A stretch of 64,000 nucleotides of DNA, from positions 2,074,873 through 2,138,872 of the forward strand of contig NZ_CP017074.1 of the NCBI RefSeq assembly GCF_001717465.1, written 5' to 3'. Source of the DNA: Luteimonas sp. JM171 (GTDB taxonomy: Bacteria; Pseudomonadota; Gammaproteobacteria; Xanthomonadales; Xanthomonadaceae). Positions 7,970 through 16,909 of the stretch are shown here, one piece after another; position 1 is the stretch's first letter; the number at the start of each line of letters is the position of its first letter. Both the position numbers and the translations under genes were made by a program. The notes under the pieces were generated by a model, which saw nothing but the letters and a program-made list of their open reading frames with translations, did not search any database and had not been told where the DNA came from.

Positions 7970-9984
7970 TTCGCGTCCTCCTGTAGCGCCCGGCGGTCCG
8001 GGCGGTGCGCGTCGAGATCGCGCGCCAGGGCTCGGGCATCGGCCGGGTCGGCGTTGTCGCCAGCGTAGCGCCATTGGGTGAAACGCGCGCTGAGCGCCTC
8101 CAGTCCCCGGGCGGCGCCCGGCTGGGTGGCCAGGACCCGGCGGGTCCAACCGGTCGCCGGCTCGTGCGGCTCGGGCGCCAGGCCCAGCGCCGCGTAGCGC
8201 CGACCCAGGCGCTGCCACGCCCGCAGGACGGGGTCGCGCTCGCGCTCGCCGCGCGCCACCAGCCACAGCATCCATGCGAGCGCCAGCCCGGCGAGGGCGG
8301 AGAACAGGATGATCAGCTGCGACACGCCCAGATCGTGCACCCCCAGCGGAGCCAGCAGCTGGCGCTGCCGGGCGGCGTCGAACCCGAGGAAGGCGGTGTT
8401 CCACCCGCGCCGCAGCCAGTCGCCCAGGTCGCGTGCGGCCGACAGGTCGCCCAGGACCTCGAACCCGGCCTGCGGGCGGTCGTACAGGGTGTCGTAGATG
8501 CGCTCGGGGGCCACCGCTGCGGTCGGATCCACCCGCACCCAGCCGCGTCCCTCCAGCCACGCTTCCACCCACGCATGGGCATCCATCTGGCGCACGATCC
8601 AGTAGTCGCCGAAGCGGTTGCGATAGCCGCCGACGTAGCCCGTCACCACCCGCGTGGGGATGCCCGTGGCCCGCAGCAGCACCGCGAAGGCGGAGCTGTA
8701 GTGCTCGCAGAACCCGGCCTGCTGGTCGAACAGGAATTCATCCACCGCATGCCGCCCCGGAAGCGGGGTGGCCATTGTGTAGGCGAACTCGTCGGTCACC
8801 CAGTCCAGGGCGCGCCGGATGATGGCCTCGTCCGCAGCCGGGCCGACGCCCGCCTCGGCGCGCCATTCCAGCCCCAGTTCCAGGGTGCGCGGATTGAAGC
8901 CTTCGGGCAGGCGCAGGGCCAGGCGGCGCAACATCTGCGGCAGCTCCGGCTCGAATGCCCGCGGCGGCGCGGACCGGATCCGGAAGCGCTGCAGCTGTGA
9001 CAGCGGACGCGGCGCGGTCATGGACAGGTCGCGCGACATCCGCACGTCGTCCGGGGCCGCCAGCGGAAGGTCCAGGGCCACCACGTGGCGCCGGTCGGTG
9101 GGTTCGATCTCGATCTCGTAATCCCATACCGGCTCACCCCGGGCCACTTCCGCCGGGGGCAGGCTGGCCAGCCAGCCGGAGCGCTTCCAGGTGCGCCCAT
9201 CGAAGTCCAGCAGCACCGGCCCGCGCCAGTACATCTCGCTTGCCCGCGGCTCGGGGCCGGAGAACTGCACCCGCGCGGCCGGCGAGTCGTCGCTCATGAG
9301 GTCGAGCCACTCGCCGGGCGACATGGTGTCCGACAACCCGGGGCGGGCGACCGCCCGATCCGGCACGCCCCACATCGGCGAAGCCATGCGCGGGAACAGC
9401 CAGAACGCGGCCAGCGCCAGTGGCAGCCCCACCGCCACCAGGCGCGCGACCGTGCGCATGCGGCGCCATGCGCCGCGACTGCCGGCTTCCGGCGCCGCCG
9501 GCGAGCCGGGCCCGCGATCCTGCGATTCCAGCTCGGAGACGCGCAGCATCGCCATCAGCGCGAGGACCACCCCGGCGAGGCCCAGCAGCAGCGAGAGCGG
9601 CCCCTGATCGAGCAGGAAGGTGGCGAACGGCGCGAACAGGGCGAAGCCCAGCAGGCTCCGTGCGTCGCGCAGGTCGCGCAGTTCCATGGGCTTGATCGCC
9701 AGCATCGCCGCCAGCAGGGCGCAGCCGGTGTCGCGACCGAAGTGGAAGCCGTAGTTGGCCAGCACCATCCCGAACAGCGCCAGCGCCAGCAGCGGGCGCG
9801 GCCACGCCGGCAAGTTCACCCGCAGCGATACCACGGCCCCAAGCAGCCCCAGGCCGCCCACGCCAAGGGCGACATGACCGGGCAGCTGCAGCAGCAGCGG
9901 CAGCAGGCACGCGCCGGCGGCGGCCAGCGTCCAGCGCTTGCCGGGTTCGTCAAGGAGCGCGGAGCGCTTGCGGCGCCGGGCCAT
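7966..9984 (-). CDS. tgpA: Membrane transglutaminase-like protein (TgpA family, DUF3488/DUF4129)
   Basis: This 672-aa inner-membrane protein has five or six N-terminal hydrophobic segments (about residues 20-200), then a large periplasmic transglutaminase-like domain. The papain-type triad is C426 (GFCEHYSSAF), H470 (DAHAWVEAW) and D486 (RVDPT). A last membrane span near 553-577 is followed by a cytoplasmic DUF4129 tail. The architecture matches TgpA of Pseudomonas, an essential or important periplasmic protein of unknown substrate. It directly follows the DUF58 gene and overlaps slp, with moxR at the head: the classic MoxR-DUF58-transglutaminase cluster. Confidence 0.9.
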   Translation of the reverse strand: MARRRKRSALLDEPGKRWTLAAAGACLLPLLLQLPGHVALGVGGLGLLGAVVSLRVNLPAWPRPLLALALFGMVLANYGFHFGRDTGCALLAAMLAIKPMELRDLRDARSLLGFALFAPFATFLLDQGPLSLLLGLAGVVLALMAMLRVSELESQDRGPGSPAAPEAGSRGAWRRMRTVARLVAVGLPLALAAFWLFPRMASPMWGVPDRAVARPGLSDTMSPGEWLDLMSDDSPAARVQFSGPEPRASEMYWRGPVLLDFDGRTWKRSGWLASLPPAEVARGEPVWDYEIEIEPTDRRHVVALDLPLAAPDDVRMSRDLSMTAPRPLSQLQRFRIRSAPPRAFEPELPQMLRRLALRLPEGFNPRTLELGLEWRAEAGVGPAADEAIIRRALDWVTDEFAYTMATPLPGRHAVDEFLFDQQAGFCEHYSSAFAVLLRATGIPTRVVTGYVGGYRNRFGDYWIVRQMDAHAWVEAWLEGRGWVRVDPTAAVAPERIYDTLYDRPQAGFEVLGDLSAARDLGDWLRRGWNTAFLGFDAARQRQLLAPLGVHDLGVSQLIILFSALAGLALAWMLWLVARGERERDPVLRAWQRLGRRYAALGLAPEPHEPATGWTRRVLATQPGAARGLEALSARFTQWRYAGDNADPADARALARDLDAHRPDRRALQEDAK

Positions 9985-10961
9985 CAGGCCTCACCCGCGC
10001 CGGGCAGCAGTGCCAGCGCCCGCAGGCAGGCGTGGCGATGGGCGGGTCCGCTGCCGGGACCCAGCGGCGGCTGGCCGGGCAGCACCAGCCGGTAGCGGCA
10101 CTGCTCGCGCTCGGCCTCGTCCACCCAGCGGGCGAGGCGCTGGATCTTCGCTTCCGGGGGCAGTGCGCCGAGCGCGTTCCAGTCCAGCACCACGTCGGCG
10201 CCCTGCGGTTCCTCGTACTCGCGCACCAGCAGCGAGTCGCGCTTGGCCGACGGCTTCCAGGCAATCGCGCGGCGGCTGTCGCCGCGCCGCCAGGTGCGCA
10301 GGTGGTGGACGTCGTCGCCGGCCGGGTGCAGCCGCGCCTGGGCATGGTCGCCGGCGCCCAGCGGCAGCGGCGGGCCGCCCGGCTCGGGGGCGGGATACAC
10401 CAGCTGCGGTTTTTCCGGCCATACCCAGGACCAGGCGCGCGCCAGGCCCAGCGGACGGGTGGTGGAGATGCGCAGGCGGCCGGTGTGGCGCCAGCCGCGG
10501 ACCGTGGTCGGCAGTTCCAGCGTGGCCTCGCCGGCGCCGCGGTACAGGGACAGCACCGCAGAGGCATCGCCGGATTCCACCAGCAGGCCCCGCCGCGGTC
10601 GCCGCGGATCGGCGCGCACGTGCACGCGCAGCAGCAACGGCTTGCCCGCGGCCACCGGCTCCGCGCCCACCGCGTGCACCACCAGTCCGCTGAGCTGCAG
10701 GTGCGCCGCCAGCAGGCTGGCCAGCGCGGTCCCCGTGAGCACCAGCGCCAGCAGCAGCGCCGGGTTGTTGTTGTAGTTGAGCGCGCCCACGCCCATGGTG
10801 AGCAGCAGCACCAGGAAGAACAGCCCGAACCACGTGGGCAGGACGAAGATGCGGCGGCGGTCGAACTGGACCGGGAGCGTTTCGGGCGCGCGCGGCCGGG
10901 CGAGCAGCTGCAGCCTGGCGCCCAGGCCGCGCCGGCCCGCCTCAGTCGACGGGGACCGCAT
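9984..10961 (-). CDS. DUF58 domain protein of MoxR cluster
   Basis: The 325-aa protein has two membrane spans near residues 40-90 (FVLPTWFGLFF; LLLALVLTGTAL), then a cytoplasmic part. That part contains the DUF58 signature: the YPAPE region, a DVHHLRTWRRGDSRRAIAWK-like stretch and LVREYEEP. DUF58 proteins resemble von Willebrand factor A domains lacking a complete MIDAS and act with MoxR AAA+ ATPases. Its 5' end overlaps the end of moxR by 20 bases, and its stop abuts tgpA. Function is probably assembly or quality control at the membrane; the client is unknown. Confidence 0.88.
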   Translation of the reverse strand: MRSPSTEAGRRGLGARLQLLARPRAPETLPVQFDRRRIFVLPTWFGLFFLVLLLTMGVGALNYNNNPALLLALVLTGTALASLLAAHLQLSGLVVHAVGAEPVAAGKPLLLRVHVRADPRRPRRGLLVESGDASAVLSLYRGAGEATLELPTTVRGWRHTGRLRISTTRPLGLARAWSWVWPEKPQLVYPAPEPGGPPLPLGAGDHAQARLHPAGDDVHHLRTWRRGDSRRAIAWKPSAKRDSLLVREYEEPQGADVVLDWNALGALPPEAKIQRLARWVDEAEREQCRYRLVLPGQPPLGPGSGPAHRHACLRALALLPGAGEA

Positions 10962-11895
10962 GCAGGATCGACCGGGCCAGCTCCCGGCCGTCGGAGGCGT
11001 CGGTCTCCGGCACCAGGCGATGCCCGGCGACCGCGGCGAACAGCGCCTGCACGTCGTCAGGGAGCACGTGCTGGCGGCCCGACATCAGCGCGTACGCACG
11101 CGCTGCGCGCAACAGCGCGATCCCCGCGCGCGGGGAGAGCCCCACGCGCACGCCGTCGTGGTGGCGGCTGCGCGCGACCAGGGCGTGCAGGTAATCCAGC
11201 AGCGCCTCGCTGGCGCGCACCTTCTGCGCCGCCGCCCGCAGGCGCAGCACATCCTCCGCGCCAAGCAGCGCGGAGGCGTGCTTGATCAGGTCGCGCCGAT
11301 CCCGGCCCTCCAGCAGCGCACGTTCGGCGTCGTGGTCGGGGTACCCCAGGCTCAGGCGCAGCAGGAAGCGGTCGAGCTGGGAGTCGGGCAGGGGATAGGT
11401 GCCGGCCAGGTCGAGCGGATTCTGGGTGGCGAGGACGAAGAACGGCTCGGGCAGGACGTGGGTGTGCCCGTCCATGCTCACCTGGCGTTCGGCCATCGCC
11501 TCCAGCAGCGCGCTCTGGGTGCGCGGCGGCGCACGGTTGATCTCGTCAGCCAGCAACACGTGGGTGAACACCGGGCCCTGGTGGAACTGGAACCTGCGCG
11601 TGCCGGTGTCGTAGATCGACACGCCCACGATGTCCGAAGGCAGCAGGTCGGAGGTGAACTGGATGCGCTGGAAGTCCAGCCCCAGGGTGGCCGCCATTGC
11701 GTGCGCGAGCGTTGTCTTGCCCAGCCCGGGCAGGTCCTCGATCAATACGTGGCCGTCAGACACGAGCGCCACGAACACCAGGCGCACCGCCTCGCTCTTG
11801 CCCAGCACCAGGCCGTTGACCTGCTCCTGTGCCGCGTCGATGGCGCTTAACATTCCGTCGGTTAGCATGTCCGCCGGCGCTGGGGATACTGACAT
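10942..11895 (-). CDS. moxR: MoxR-family AAA+ ATPase
   Basis: This 317-aa chaperone-like ATPase has Walker A PGLGKTT (about 56-62), Walker B LLADEINR with D117/E118, a sensor-1 FVLATQNP and an arginine-finger segment LPDSQLDRFLLR. It heads the cluster with DUF58 and TgpA and probably remodels a membrane or periplasmic-facing complex with them. A GGAG lies eight bases before the ATG at 11893-11895; an inner ATG nine codons downstream is possible. A very long in-frame extension upstream exists but is antisense to a real glycosyltransferase and is rejected. Confidence 0.92.
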   Translation of the reverse strand: MSVSPAPADMLTDGMLSAIDAAQEQVNGLVLGKSEAVRLVFVALVSDGHVLIEDLPGLGKTTLAHAMAATLGLDFQRIQFTSDLLPSDIVGVSIYDTGTRRFQFHQGPVFTHVLLADEINRAPPRTQSALLEAMAERQVSMDGHTHVLPEPFFVLATQNPLDLAGTYPLPDSQLDRFLLRLSLGYPDHDAERALLEGRDRRDLIKHASALLGAEDVLRLRAAAQKVRASEALLDYLHALVARSRHHDGVRVGLSPRAGIALLRAARAYALMSGRQHVLPDDVQALFAAVAGHRLVPETDASDGRELARSILHAVPVD

Positions 11896-11970
11896 CTGCC
11901 GTCTCCGGTTCGAAGGCGCGTTATGGCTGCGCCGGCCGGCGCCAATCCAGTGTAACGGGGTCTTGTACGG

Positions 11971-13851
11971 ATGCCGAATGCAATCGACATGCGTGACGGC
12001 GGGGTGCGGGTTGCCCCAGCGCAACGCACCTTCATCGCCGCATGGGCGGTTGTTTCGATCCTCAAGATCGTGGTGGCCACCCAGCTGCCACTGTTCGTCG
12101 ACGAGGCGTTCTACTGGCAGGAAGGCCAGCACCTGGCGTGGGCCTATTCCGACCTTCCGGGGCTCACGGCATGGCTGATCCGCCTGGGCGTGGAAATCGC
12201 CGGGAACAACCACTTCGGGGTGCGCCTGCCGTTCCTGCTGATGGGCGCCGCGCTGCCCTGGATGATGGTGGGCATCGTGCGCCGCGAGTTCGGCGAAGGC
12301 CGCGCGCCCTGGCTCGCGGGCCTGGCCACGCTGCTGCTGCCGCTGGCGGGCACGCTGGGCATCATGGCGCTGCCGGACGTGCCCATGGCGCTGGCCACGG
12401 TGCTGTGCATCGATGCCGGTACGCGCCTGCTGCGCCGGGTCGACCACGGCTCGGCAGTGGTGCTGGCGCTGGGCCTGGCGATCGGCGCCCTGAGCCACTA
12501 CAGGTTCATCGCCGTGATCGGGGTGGGCGTGATCGCGCTGGCTCTGCTGCCCTCGGGGCGCCGCGCGCTGCGCGATCCGCGGGTGTGGGTGGCGATCGCG
12601 TTCGGCGCCGCCGCCTGGGTGCCGTTGCTGGCCTGGAACCTGGAGAACGCGGAGGCGGGGCTGCGGTTCCAGCTTGTCGAACGCCATCCCTGGTCGCTGC
12701 ACGCCAGCGGCCTGGGCTTCATCCCGCTGCAGGCGCTGTTCGTGACCCCGCTCATGTTCGCAGCGCTGGTGGTGGCGGGCTGGCGCGCGTCGCGGCCGAG
12801 CAACCCGGAGGTGGTGCGGCTGTTCGGCCTGCTCGGCGGGCTGGTGGTGCTGGGCTTCTTCGTGCTGGGCTTCTTTGCCGATACCGAGCGCGTGAGCTTC
12901 CACTGGCCGCTGCCCGGGTACCTGGCCCTGATCGCCCTCGTGCCGGCGGTGCTGGCGGGCTGGCCGCGCTGGCTGCGGCGCGTGACCTGGATACTCGCCG
13001 GCGCTGGGTTGGCCGCGGTGTTCGCGTATTACATCGCGGTATCGATTCCCTCGCTGCGGGCCCACAGCGCGGCCTGGAAGTGGTACCCGTCGAACTTCGC
13101 CGGCTGGGACGTGCTGGCAGACGCGGTCGGGGAAGAGCTGGCGGAGCTGCCCGAAGGCACCCGCGTGGTGGCGGACAACTTCAAGATCGGCGCAGAGCTC
13201 GGTTTCCGCATGGACGATGCGCGCATTGCGGTGCTGGATCATCCGCTCAACCGCTTCCACGGGCGCGCGCCGCAGCTGCAGCTGTGGGGCCTGGAAACCG
13301 CCGGCCGCCGCGACTGGGGCGCCGGGCCCGTCCTGCTGGTGGTGGGTGCCACCGATGTTCCCTACCACTCGCTGCTGCGCCGCTACCACCAGCTGTGCGC
13401 GCAGGTTGGTCCGCTGCCTCCACCGCGGGTCCTCAATGTCGACCACGGCAGCCAGCGGTTCCTGTTGTTTGCGCTGGATGGGGACGTGGCGGCGGATGCG
13501 CCGTGCGTGACGCCTGCGATGGCCTGGGTGGATACGCCGGTGAGCGGGGCCGCGGTGGAGCTGCCGTTCAACGTCGAGGGCTGGGCGTTCAAGGACGGCG
13601 TGGGCCTGTCACGCGTGGAGGTGCTGCTGGACGGCGTGGTGGTCGCGGAGGCGGAGTACGGCCTGGAAAACCCCGGCGTGGCCGGCTATTGGGAGATCTC
13701 GACCGATCCCTCGCATCCCCGGGTCGGCTTCCGCGCCACGATTGAAGCAGCGGATGTGCCCGGGGCCGGGCGGCGCTGGCGGGGCCTGCGGCTGCACGGC
13801 AAGGACGGCAGCGTGGAAGAGTGGAGGGAGCAGCCCGTCATCATCGAATGA
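11971..13851 (+). CDS. GT39-family membrane glycosyltransferase with C-terminal Ig-like domain
   Basis: The 626-aa polytopic protein is of the ArnT/PMT type. The first periplasmic loop carries the acidic pair VDEAF (D44, E45) needed for catalysis in GT39/GT83 enzymes, and about ten hydrophobic spans follow to roughly residue 360. Such enzymes transfer a sugar from a polyprenyl phosphate carrier on the periplasmic side. The last 110 residues (about 515-626) look like a beta-sandwich: an EGWAFKDGVGLSRVEVLLDG motif and other strands. It is divergent from moxR. The acceptor is unknown; LPS, an exopolysaccharide or a glycoprotein are possible. Confidence 0.8.
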   Translation: MPNAIDMRDGGVRVAPAQRTFIAAWAVVSILKIVVATQLPLFVDEAFYWQEGQHLAWAYSDLPGLTAWLIRLGVEIAGNNHFGVRLPFLLMGAALPWMMVGIVRREFGEGRAPWLAGLATLLLPLAGTLGIMALPDVPMALATVLCIDAGTRLLRRVDHGSAVVLALGLAIGALSHYRFIAVIGVGVIALALLPSGRRALRDPRVWVAIAFGAAAWVPLLAWNLENAEAGLRFQLVERHPWSLHASGLGFIPLQALFVTPLMFAALVVAGWRASRPSNPEVVRLFGLLGGLVVLGFFVLGFFADTERVSFHWPLPGYLALIALVPAVLAGWPRWLRRVTWILAGAGLAAVFAYYIAVSIPSLRAHSAAWKWYPSNFAGWDVLADAVGEELAELPEGTRVVADNFKIGAELGFRMDDARIAVLDHPLNRFHGRAPQLQLWGLETAGRRDWGAGPVLLVVGATDVPYHSLLRRYHQLCAQVGPLPPPRVLNVDHGSQRFLLFALDGDVAADAPCVTPAMAWVDTPVSGAAVELPFNVEGWAFKDGVGLSRVEVLLDGVVVAEAEYGLENPGVAGYWEISTDPSHPRVGFRATIEAADVPGAGRRWRGLRLHGKDGSVEEWREQPVIIE

Positions 13852-13869
13852 GGGCGCCGGCCGTCGCGG

Positions 13870-14445
13870 TCAGGGGGCGGGGAAGCCCGCCTGGCGCAAC
13901 AGGCGGGCGGTGGCGATCAGCGGCAGCCCCACCAGGGCGGTCGGGTCTTGGCTCTCGATTGCATCGAACAGGGCAATGCCCAGGCCCTCGGCCTTGAAGC
14001 TGCCGGCGCAATCGAACGGCAGCTCGGCGTCGACGTAGCGCTCGATTTCCGCCCGCTCCAGGCGCCGGAACCGGACCGTCGTGAGGTCCAGCGCCGCATG
14101 CCCGGTGCCGTCGTGCCGGAGCAGCGCGACGGCGGTATGGAACCGCACTTCGCGACCCGACATCGCTTCCAGCTGCGACAGCGCCGCCTCGCGCGCGCCG
14201 GGCTTGCCCAGCGCCACACCGTCCAGCTCGGCGACCTGGTCCGAGCCGATCACCCAGGCCCCTGCCGCGCCGGCGGCCACCGCCGCCGCCTTGTCGCGTG
14301 CCAGCCGCTGGACAAGCTCAACGGGACGCTCCCCTGCCAGCGGCGTTTCATCCACTCCCGGGCTCGCGCTGTCGAAGGGCAGGCGCAGCCGCTGCAGGAG
14401 TTCGCGGCGGTAGGGCGAGGTGGAAGCCAGCAGCAGGCGTGCCAT
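13870..14445 (-). CDS. Maf-like nucleotide pyrophosphatase, YceF subfamily
   Basis: The 191-aa protein has the Maf entry motif LLASTSPYRRELL (5-17), with VDETP at 31-35 and GSDQV at 67-71 supplying catalytic Asp69, and GKPG at 80-83. The Y in SPYRR and the LDG spacing match the YceF group, which hydrolyses m7GTP, rather than the dTTP/UTP-type Maf. It likely removes modified nucleotides from the pool. The gene follows a small membrane protein gene by 13 bases on the same strand and ends 18 bases from the convergent GT39 gene. Confidence 0.9.
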   Translation of the reverse strand: MARLLLASTSPYRRELLQRLRLPFDSASPGVDETPLAGERPVELVQRLARDKAAAVAAGAAGAWVIGSDQVAELDGVALGKPGAREAALSQLEAMSGREVRFHTAVALLRHDGTGHAALDLTTVRFRRLERAEIERYVDAELPFDCAGSFKAEGLGIALFDAIESQDPTALVGLPLIATARLLRQAGFPAP

Positions 14446-14458
14446 CGTGTCCCCGCGG

Positions 14459-14824
14459 TCAGTGCAGCGGCGCCCGTGCGCGTTCGATCTGGACCAGCTG
14501 GTGGTCGATGCGGCGGCTGGCCTGCTCGATCGAATCGCGGACCGTGTGCAGCTCCTGGAGGCTGGCCTGGCCCCCATGCTGCTGCAGCCACAGGCGCTGG
14601 CGCAGCATCTCCTGCATCGCATCGCGCACGGGATTCTGGCGATCCCCGGCCACGGCCTCGATCTCGGCGCGCGCCGTGCGCAGTCGCGCCTCCAGGGCGT
14701 CGGCCGCATCAAGCACGTTCGACACCGCCTGCTGGCGGCGGCCTGCCGCGCGCCGCCGCGCGGCGACGAACGCCAGTGCGAAAATCACGGCTGCGGCGAG
14801 CAGGAGGGTCAGGAACGTGATCAC
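14459..14824 (-). CDS. Small membrane-anchored coiled-coil protein, unknown function
   Basis: I do not recognise a named family. The 121-aa product starts with a single hydrophobic segment (residues 2-20, FLTLLLAAAVIFALAFV) followed by a basic patch RRRAAGRR. It then forms a long helical region rich in Ala, Arg, Glu and Gln with heptad-like spacing, ending near residue 115. It would be an inner-membrane protein with a cytoplasmic coiled coil. It sits upstream of the yceF-type maf gene in the same direction and is divergent from yceD, so it may share the maf transcript. Confidence 0.7.
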   Translation of the reverse strand: MITFLTLLLAAAVIFALAFVAARRRAAGRRQQAVSNVLDAADALEARLRTARAEIEAVAGDRQNPVRDAMQEMLRQRLWLQQHGGQASLQELHTVRDSIEQASRRIDHQLVQIERARAPLH

Positions 14825-14919
14825 GGCATCGGGGCAGGCGGGTGGACCGGCAGTCTGCCGCGCACCGGCGCAAGCGGCAAATTGCCCGCCGGACCAGTGG
14901 CTTGCCCGGTGCGGCCGGT

Positions 14920-14948
14920 TTGACAGCGCCAGGGGCGGCGCCTAACAT
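14920..14948 (+). promoter_or_regulatory. Sigma-70 type promoter of the yceD-rpmF-fab operon
   Basis: A perfect TTGACA (14920-14925), a 17-base spacer and TAACAT (14943-14948) form the clearest promoter in the window. The predicted start point falls about four bases before the yceD ATG at 14959, leaving almost no leader. Confidence 0.72.
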
Positions 14949-14958
14949 TTCGCCTCTT

Positions 14959-15465
14959 ATGTCCGCGGAAGTGCCCGGAAAGGTCGACGGGTGGCGCATG
15001 GCCGCCACGGGTCGGGTGTTTGAAGGGCGGCTGCCGCTGGCCGGGATGGCGCGTCTTCGCGACCTGCTGTTCGACGCCGAGGGCTCGGCCACGTGGTCGG
15101 CCGCCTTCGGGCGCGACGAGCTGGGCGTGTCGTACGTGGATGTGAAGGTGCAGGCGCGGCTGCCGCTGGAATGCCAGCGCACGCTGCAGCGGTTCGAGCA
15201 TCCGGTCGACGTCGGGCAGCGCTACGGGATGATCCGCAGCGAGGACGACGAAGCCGCGCTTCCCGAAGGTTACGAGCCGTTGCTCATGGACGAGGGCGGC
15301 GGCGTGGAGCCGGCGGCGCTGGCGGAGGACGAACTGATCCTCGCCGTACCGCTGATCCCGGTCTGCCCGGGCTCGGAATCGGTCGAGCGCGACTGGCCGA
15401 TCTCCGCGGACGAAGAAACACGCGCCAACCCGTTTTCGGCGTTGGCAGGACTGAAGAAGAAGTAG
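14959..15465 (+). CDS. yceD: YceD family protein (DUF177, 23S rRNA accumulation protein)
   Basis: The 168-aa protein is of the YceD/DUF177 family, found upstream of rpmF in most bacteria and linked to 23S rRNA accumulation. Family segments are AWRM-like GWRMAATGRVFEG at the start, a middle LECQRTLQRFEHPVD, and acidic ELILAVPLIPVCPG near residue 125. The ATG at 14959 is chosen over an upstream in-frame ATG because a promoter lies immediately before it and the extra residues are unconserved. It is followed 30 bases later by rpmF. Confidence 0.9.
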   Translation: MSAEVPGKVDGWRMAATGRVFEGRLPLAGMARLRDLLFDAEGSATWSAAFGRDELGVSYVDVKVQARLPLECQRTLQRFEHPVDVGQRYGMIRSEDDEAALPEGYEPLLMDEGGGVEPAALAEDELILAVPLIPVCPGSESVERDWPISADEETRANPFSALAGLKKK

Positions 15466-15495
15466 CAACAACCGAACCCTGCTGGAGCAATTCCC

Positions 15496-15690
15496 ATGGC
15501 TGTGCAGAAATCCCGCGTCTCCCCCTCCCGCCGTGGCCAGCGCCGCGCGCATGACAAGCTGAGCGCCAAGCAGCTGTCGACCGATCCGACCACCGGCGAG
15601 ATCCACATCCGCCACCACATCACCGCCGACGGCTACTACCGCGGCAAGCAGGTGATTGCCCCCAGGACCCCGGTCTTCGAGGAAGACTGA
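15496..15690 (+). CDS. rpmF: 50S ribosomal protein L32
   Basis: The 64-aa L32 begins with the typical [20 protein letters not shown]. It lacks the CxxC pairs found in zinc-type L32, so it is a zinc-free form, as is common in gammaproteobacteria. The position after yceD and before the fab genes is conserved. A hairpin follows the stop. Confidence 0.97.
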   Translation: MAVQKSRVSPSRRGQRRAHDKLSAKQLSTDPTTGEIHIRHHITADGYYRGKQVIAPRTPVFEED

Positions 15691-15698
15691 TCATCCGC

Positions 15699-15719
15699 GC
15701 CGCCGTCGCTGACGGCGGC
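15699..15719 (+). terminator. Stem-loop after rpmF
   Basis: A 9-bp perfect stem (15699-15707 with 15711-15719) and a GCT loop lie eight bases after the rpmF stop. No T-run follows, so it may be a processing site or attenuator separating ribosomal-protein from fab expression rather than a full terminator. Confidence 0.45.
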
Positions 15720-15799
15720 TCCGCGGGCAACGCGAGCCGTCACGCCCGTGTAGCATGCCCGCAGGCGTGCAAGGCACCAGGTCGAGGACGGTTGTACAG

Positions 15800-16795
15800 A
15801 TGAACCAGACGGGGAATGCCCAGCGCGTGTATTCGCGCATCGCGGGCACCGGCAGCTATCTGCCGGAGAAAGTGTTGACCAACGACGACCTGGCGAAGTT
15901 CGTCGATACCAGCGACGAGTGGATCGCCGCGCGCACCGGCATCCGCCAGCGCCACATCGCCGCCGAAGGCGAGACCACCGGCGACCTGGCCTACCACGCT
16001 TCGGTGAGGGCGCTGGAAGCCGCCGGCGTGGAGCCTTACGAGCTCGACCTGATCGTCCTGGGCACCACCACGCCCGACCTGGTCTTCCCCTCCACCGCCT
16101 GCCTGCTGCAGGACCGGCTGGGCGCCAACGGCTGCGGCGCGTTCGACGTCAACGCCGCCTGCTCGGGCTTCCTCTACGCGCTCTCGGTGGCCGACAAGTT
16201 CATCCGCACCGGCGATGCGAAGACGGTGCTGGTGGTGGGCTCGGAAACCCTGACCCGCATGGTCGACTGGGAAGACCGCACCACCTGCGTGCTGTTCGGC
16301 GACGGCGCCGGCGCGGTGGTGCTCAAGGCCGATACCGAAACCGGCATCCTCAGCACCCACATGCACGCCGACGGCGGCAAGAAGGAGCTGCTGTGGAACC
16401 CGGTGGGGGTGTCGGTCGGCTTCAAGGAAAACGAGAAGAACGCCGGCGTGCGCATCAGCATGGCCGGCAGCGAAGTGTTCAAGCACGCGGTCAAGGCGCT
16501 GGATGCGGTGGTCGACGAGGCCCTGTCCGCCAACGGCCTGGACCGCCACGACCTGGACTGGCTGATTCCCCACCAGGCCAACCTGCGGATCATCGAGGCG
16601 ACCCGCAAGCGGCTGGAGATGCCCGAGGAGCAGGTCATCGTCACCGTCGACCGGCACGGCAACACCTCGTCCGGCTCGGTGCCGCTGGCGCTTGACGAGG
16701 CGGTGCGTTCCGGCCGCGTCCAGCGCGGCCAGCTGGTGCTGCTGGAGGCCTTTGGCGGCGGCTTCACCTGGGGCTCGGCGCTGCTGCGCTACTGA
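15800..16795 (+). CDS. fabH: Beta-ketoacyl-ACP synthase III
   Basis: The 331-aa enzyme condenses acetyl-CoA (or another starter CoA) with malonyl-ACP to start fatty acid synthesis. The catalytic triad is visible: C121 (NAACSGF), H258 (IPHQAN) and N288 (RHGNTSSG). The ATG at 15800 gives the usual length; an upstream in-frame ATG adds 15 unconserved residues. In xanthomonads FabH starter choice often includes branched acyl-CoAs, but specificity cannot be read here. No plsX gene lies between rpmF and fabH, although that is the common order elsewhere. Confidence 0.95.
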   Translation: MNQTGNAQRVYSRIAGTGSYLPEKVLTNDDLAKFVDTSDEWIAARTGIRQRHIAAEGETTGDLAYHASVRALEAAGVEPYELDLIVLGTTTPDLVFPSTACLLQDRLGANGCGAFDVNAACSGFLYALSVADKFIRTGDAKTVLVVGSETLTRMVDWEDRTTCVLFGDGAGAVVLKADTETGILSTHMHADGGKKELLWNPVGVSVGFKENEKNAGVRISMAGSEVFKHAVKALDAVVDEALSANGLDRHDLDWLIPHQANLRIIEATRKRLEMPEEQVIVTVDRHGNTSSGSVPLALDEAVRSGRVQRGQLVLLEAFGGGFTWGSALLRY

Positions 16796-16909
16796 GCGCC
16801 CGCCGCCTTGCAGGGCTCCCTGCCGCGGCGGCACATACGCCGCGGTACAGACGCCCCGGTGCGCGGGCCCGTATCATAGGCGGTTGTTTTCCCGATCCCG
16901 GACCTGCGC

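Noticed and set aside
11896-13446. Very long minus-strand in-frame extension upstream of moxR
   Set aside because: It is antisense to the GT39 glycosyltransferase, has no family motifs and low-complexity composition, and a good ribosome site exists at 11895.
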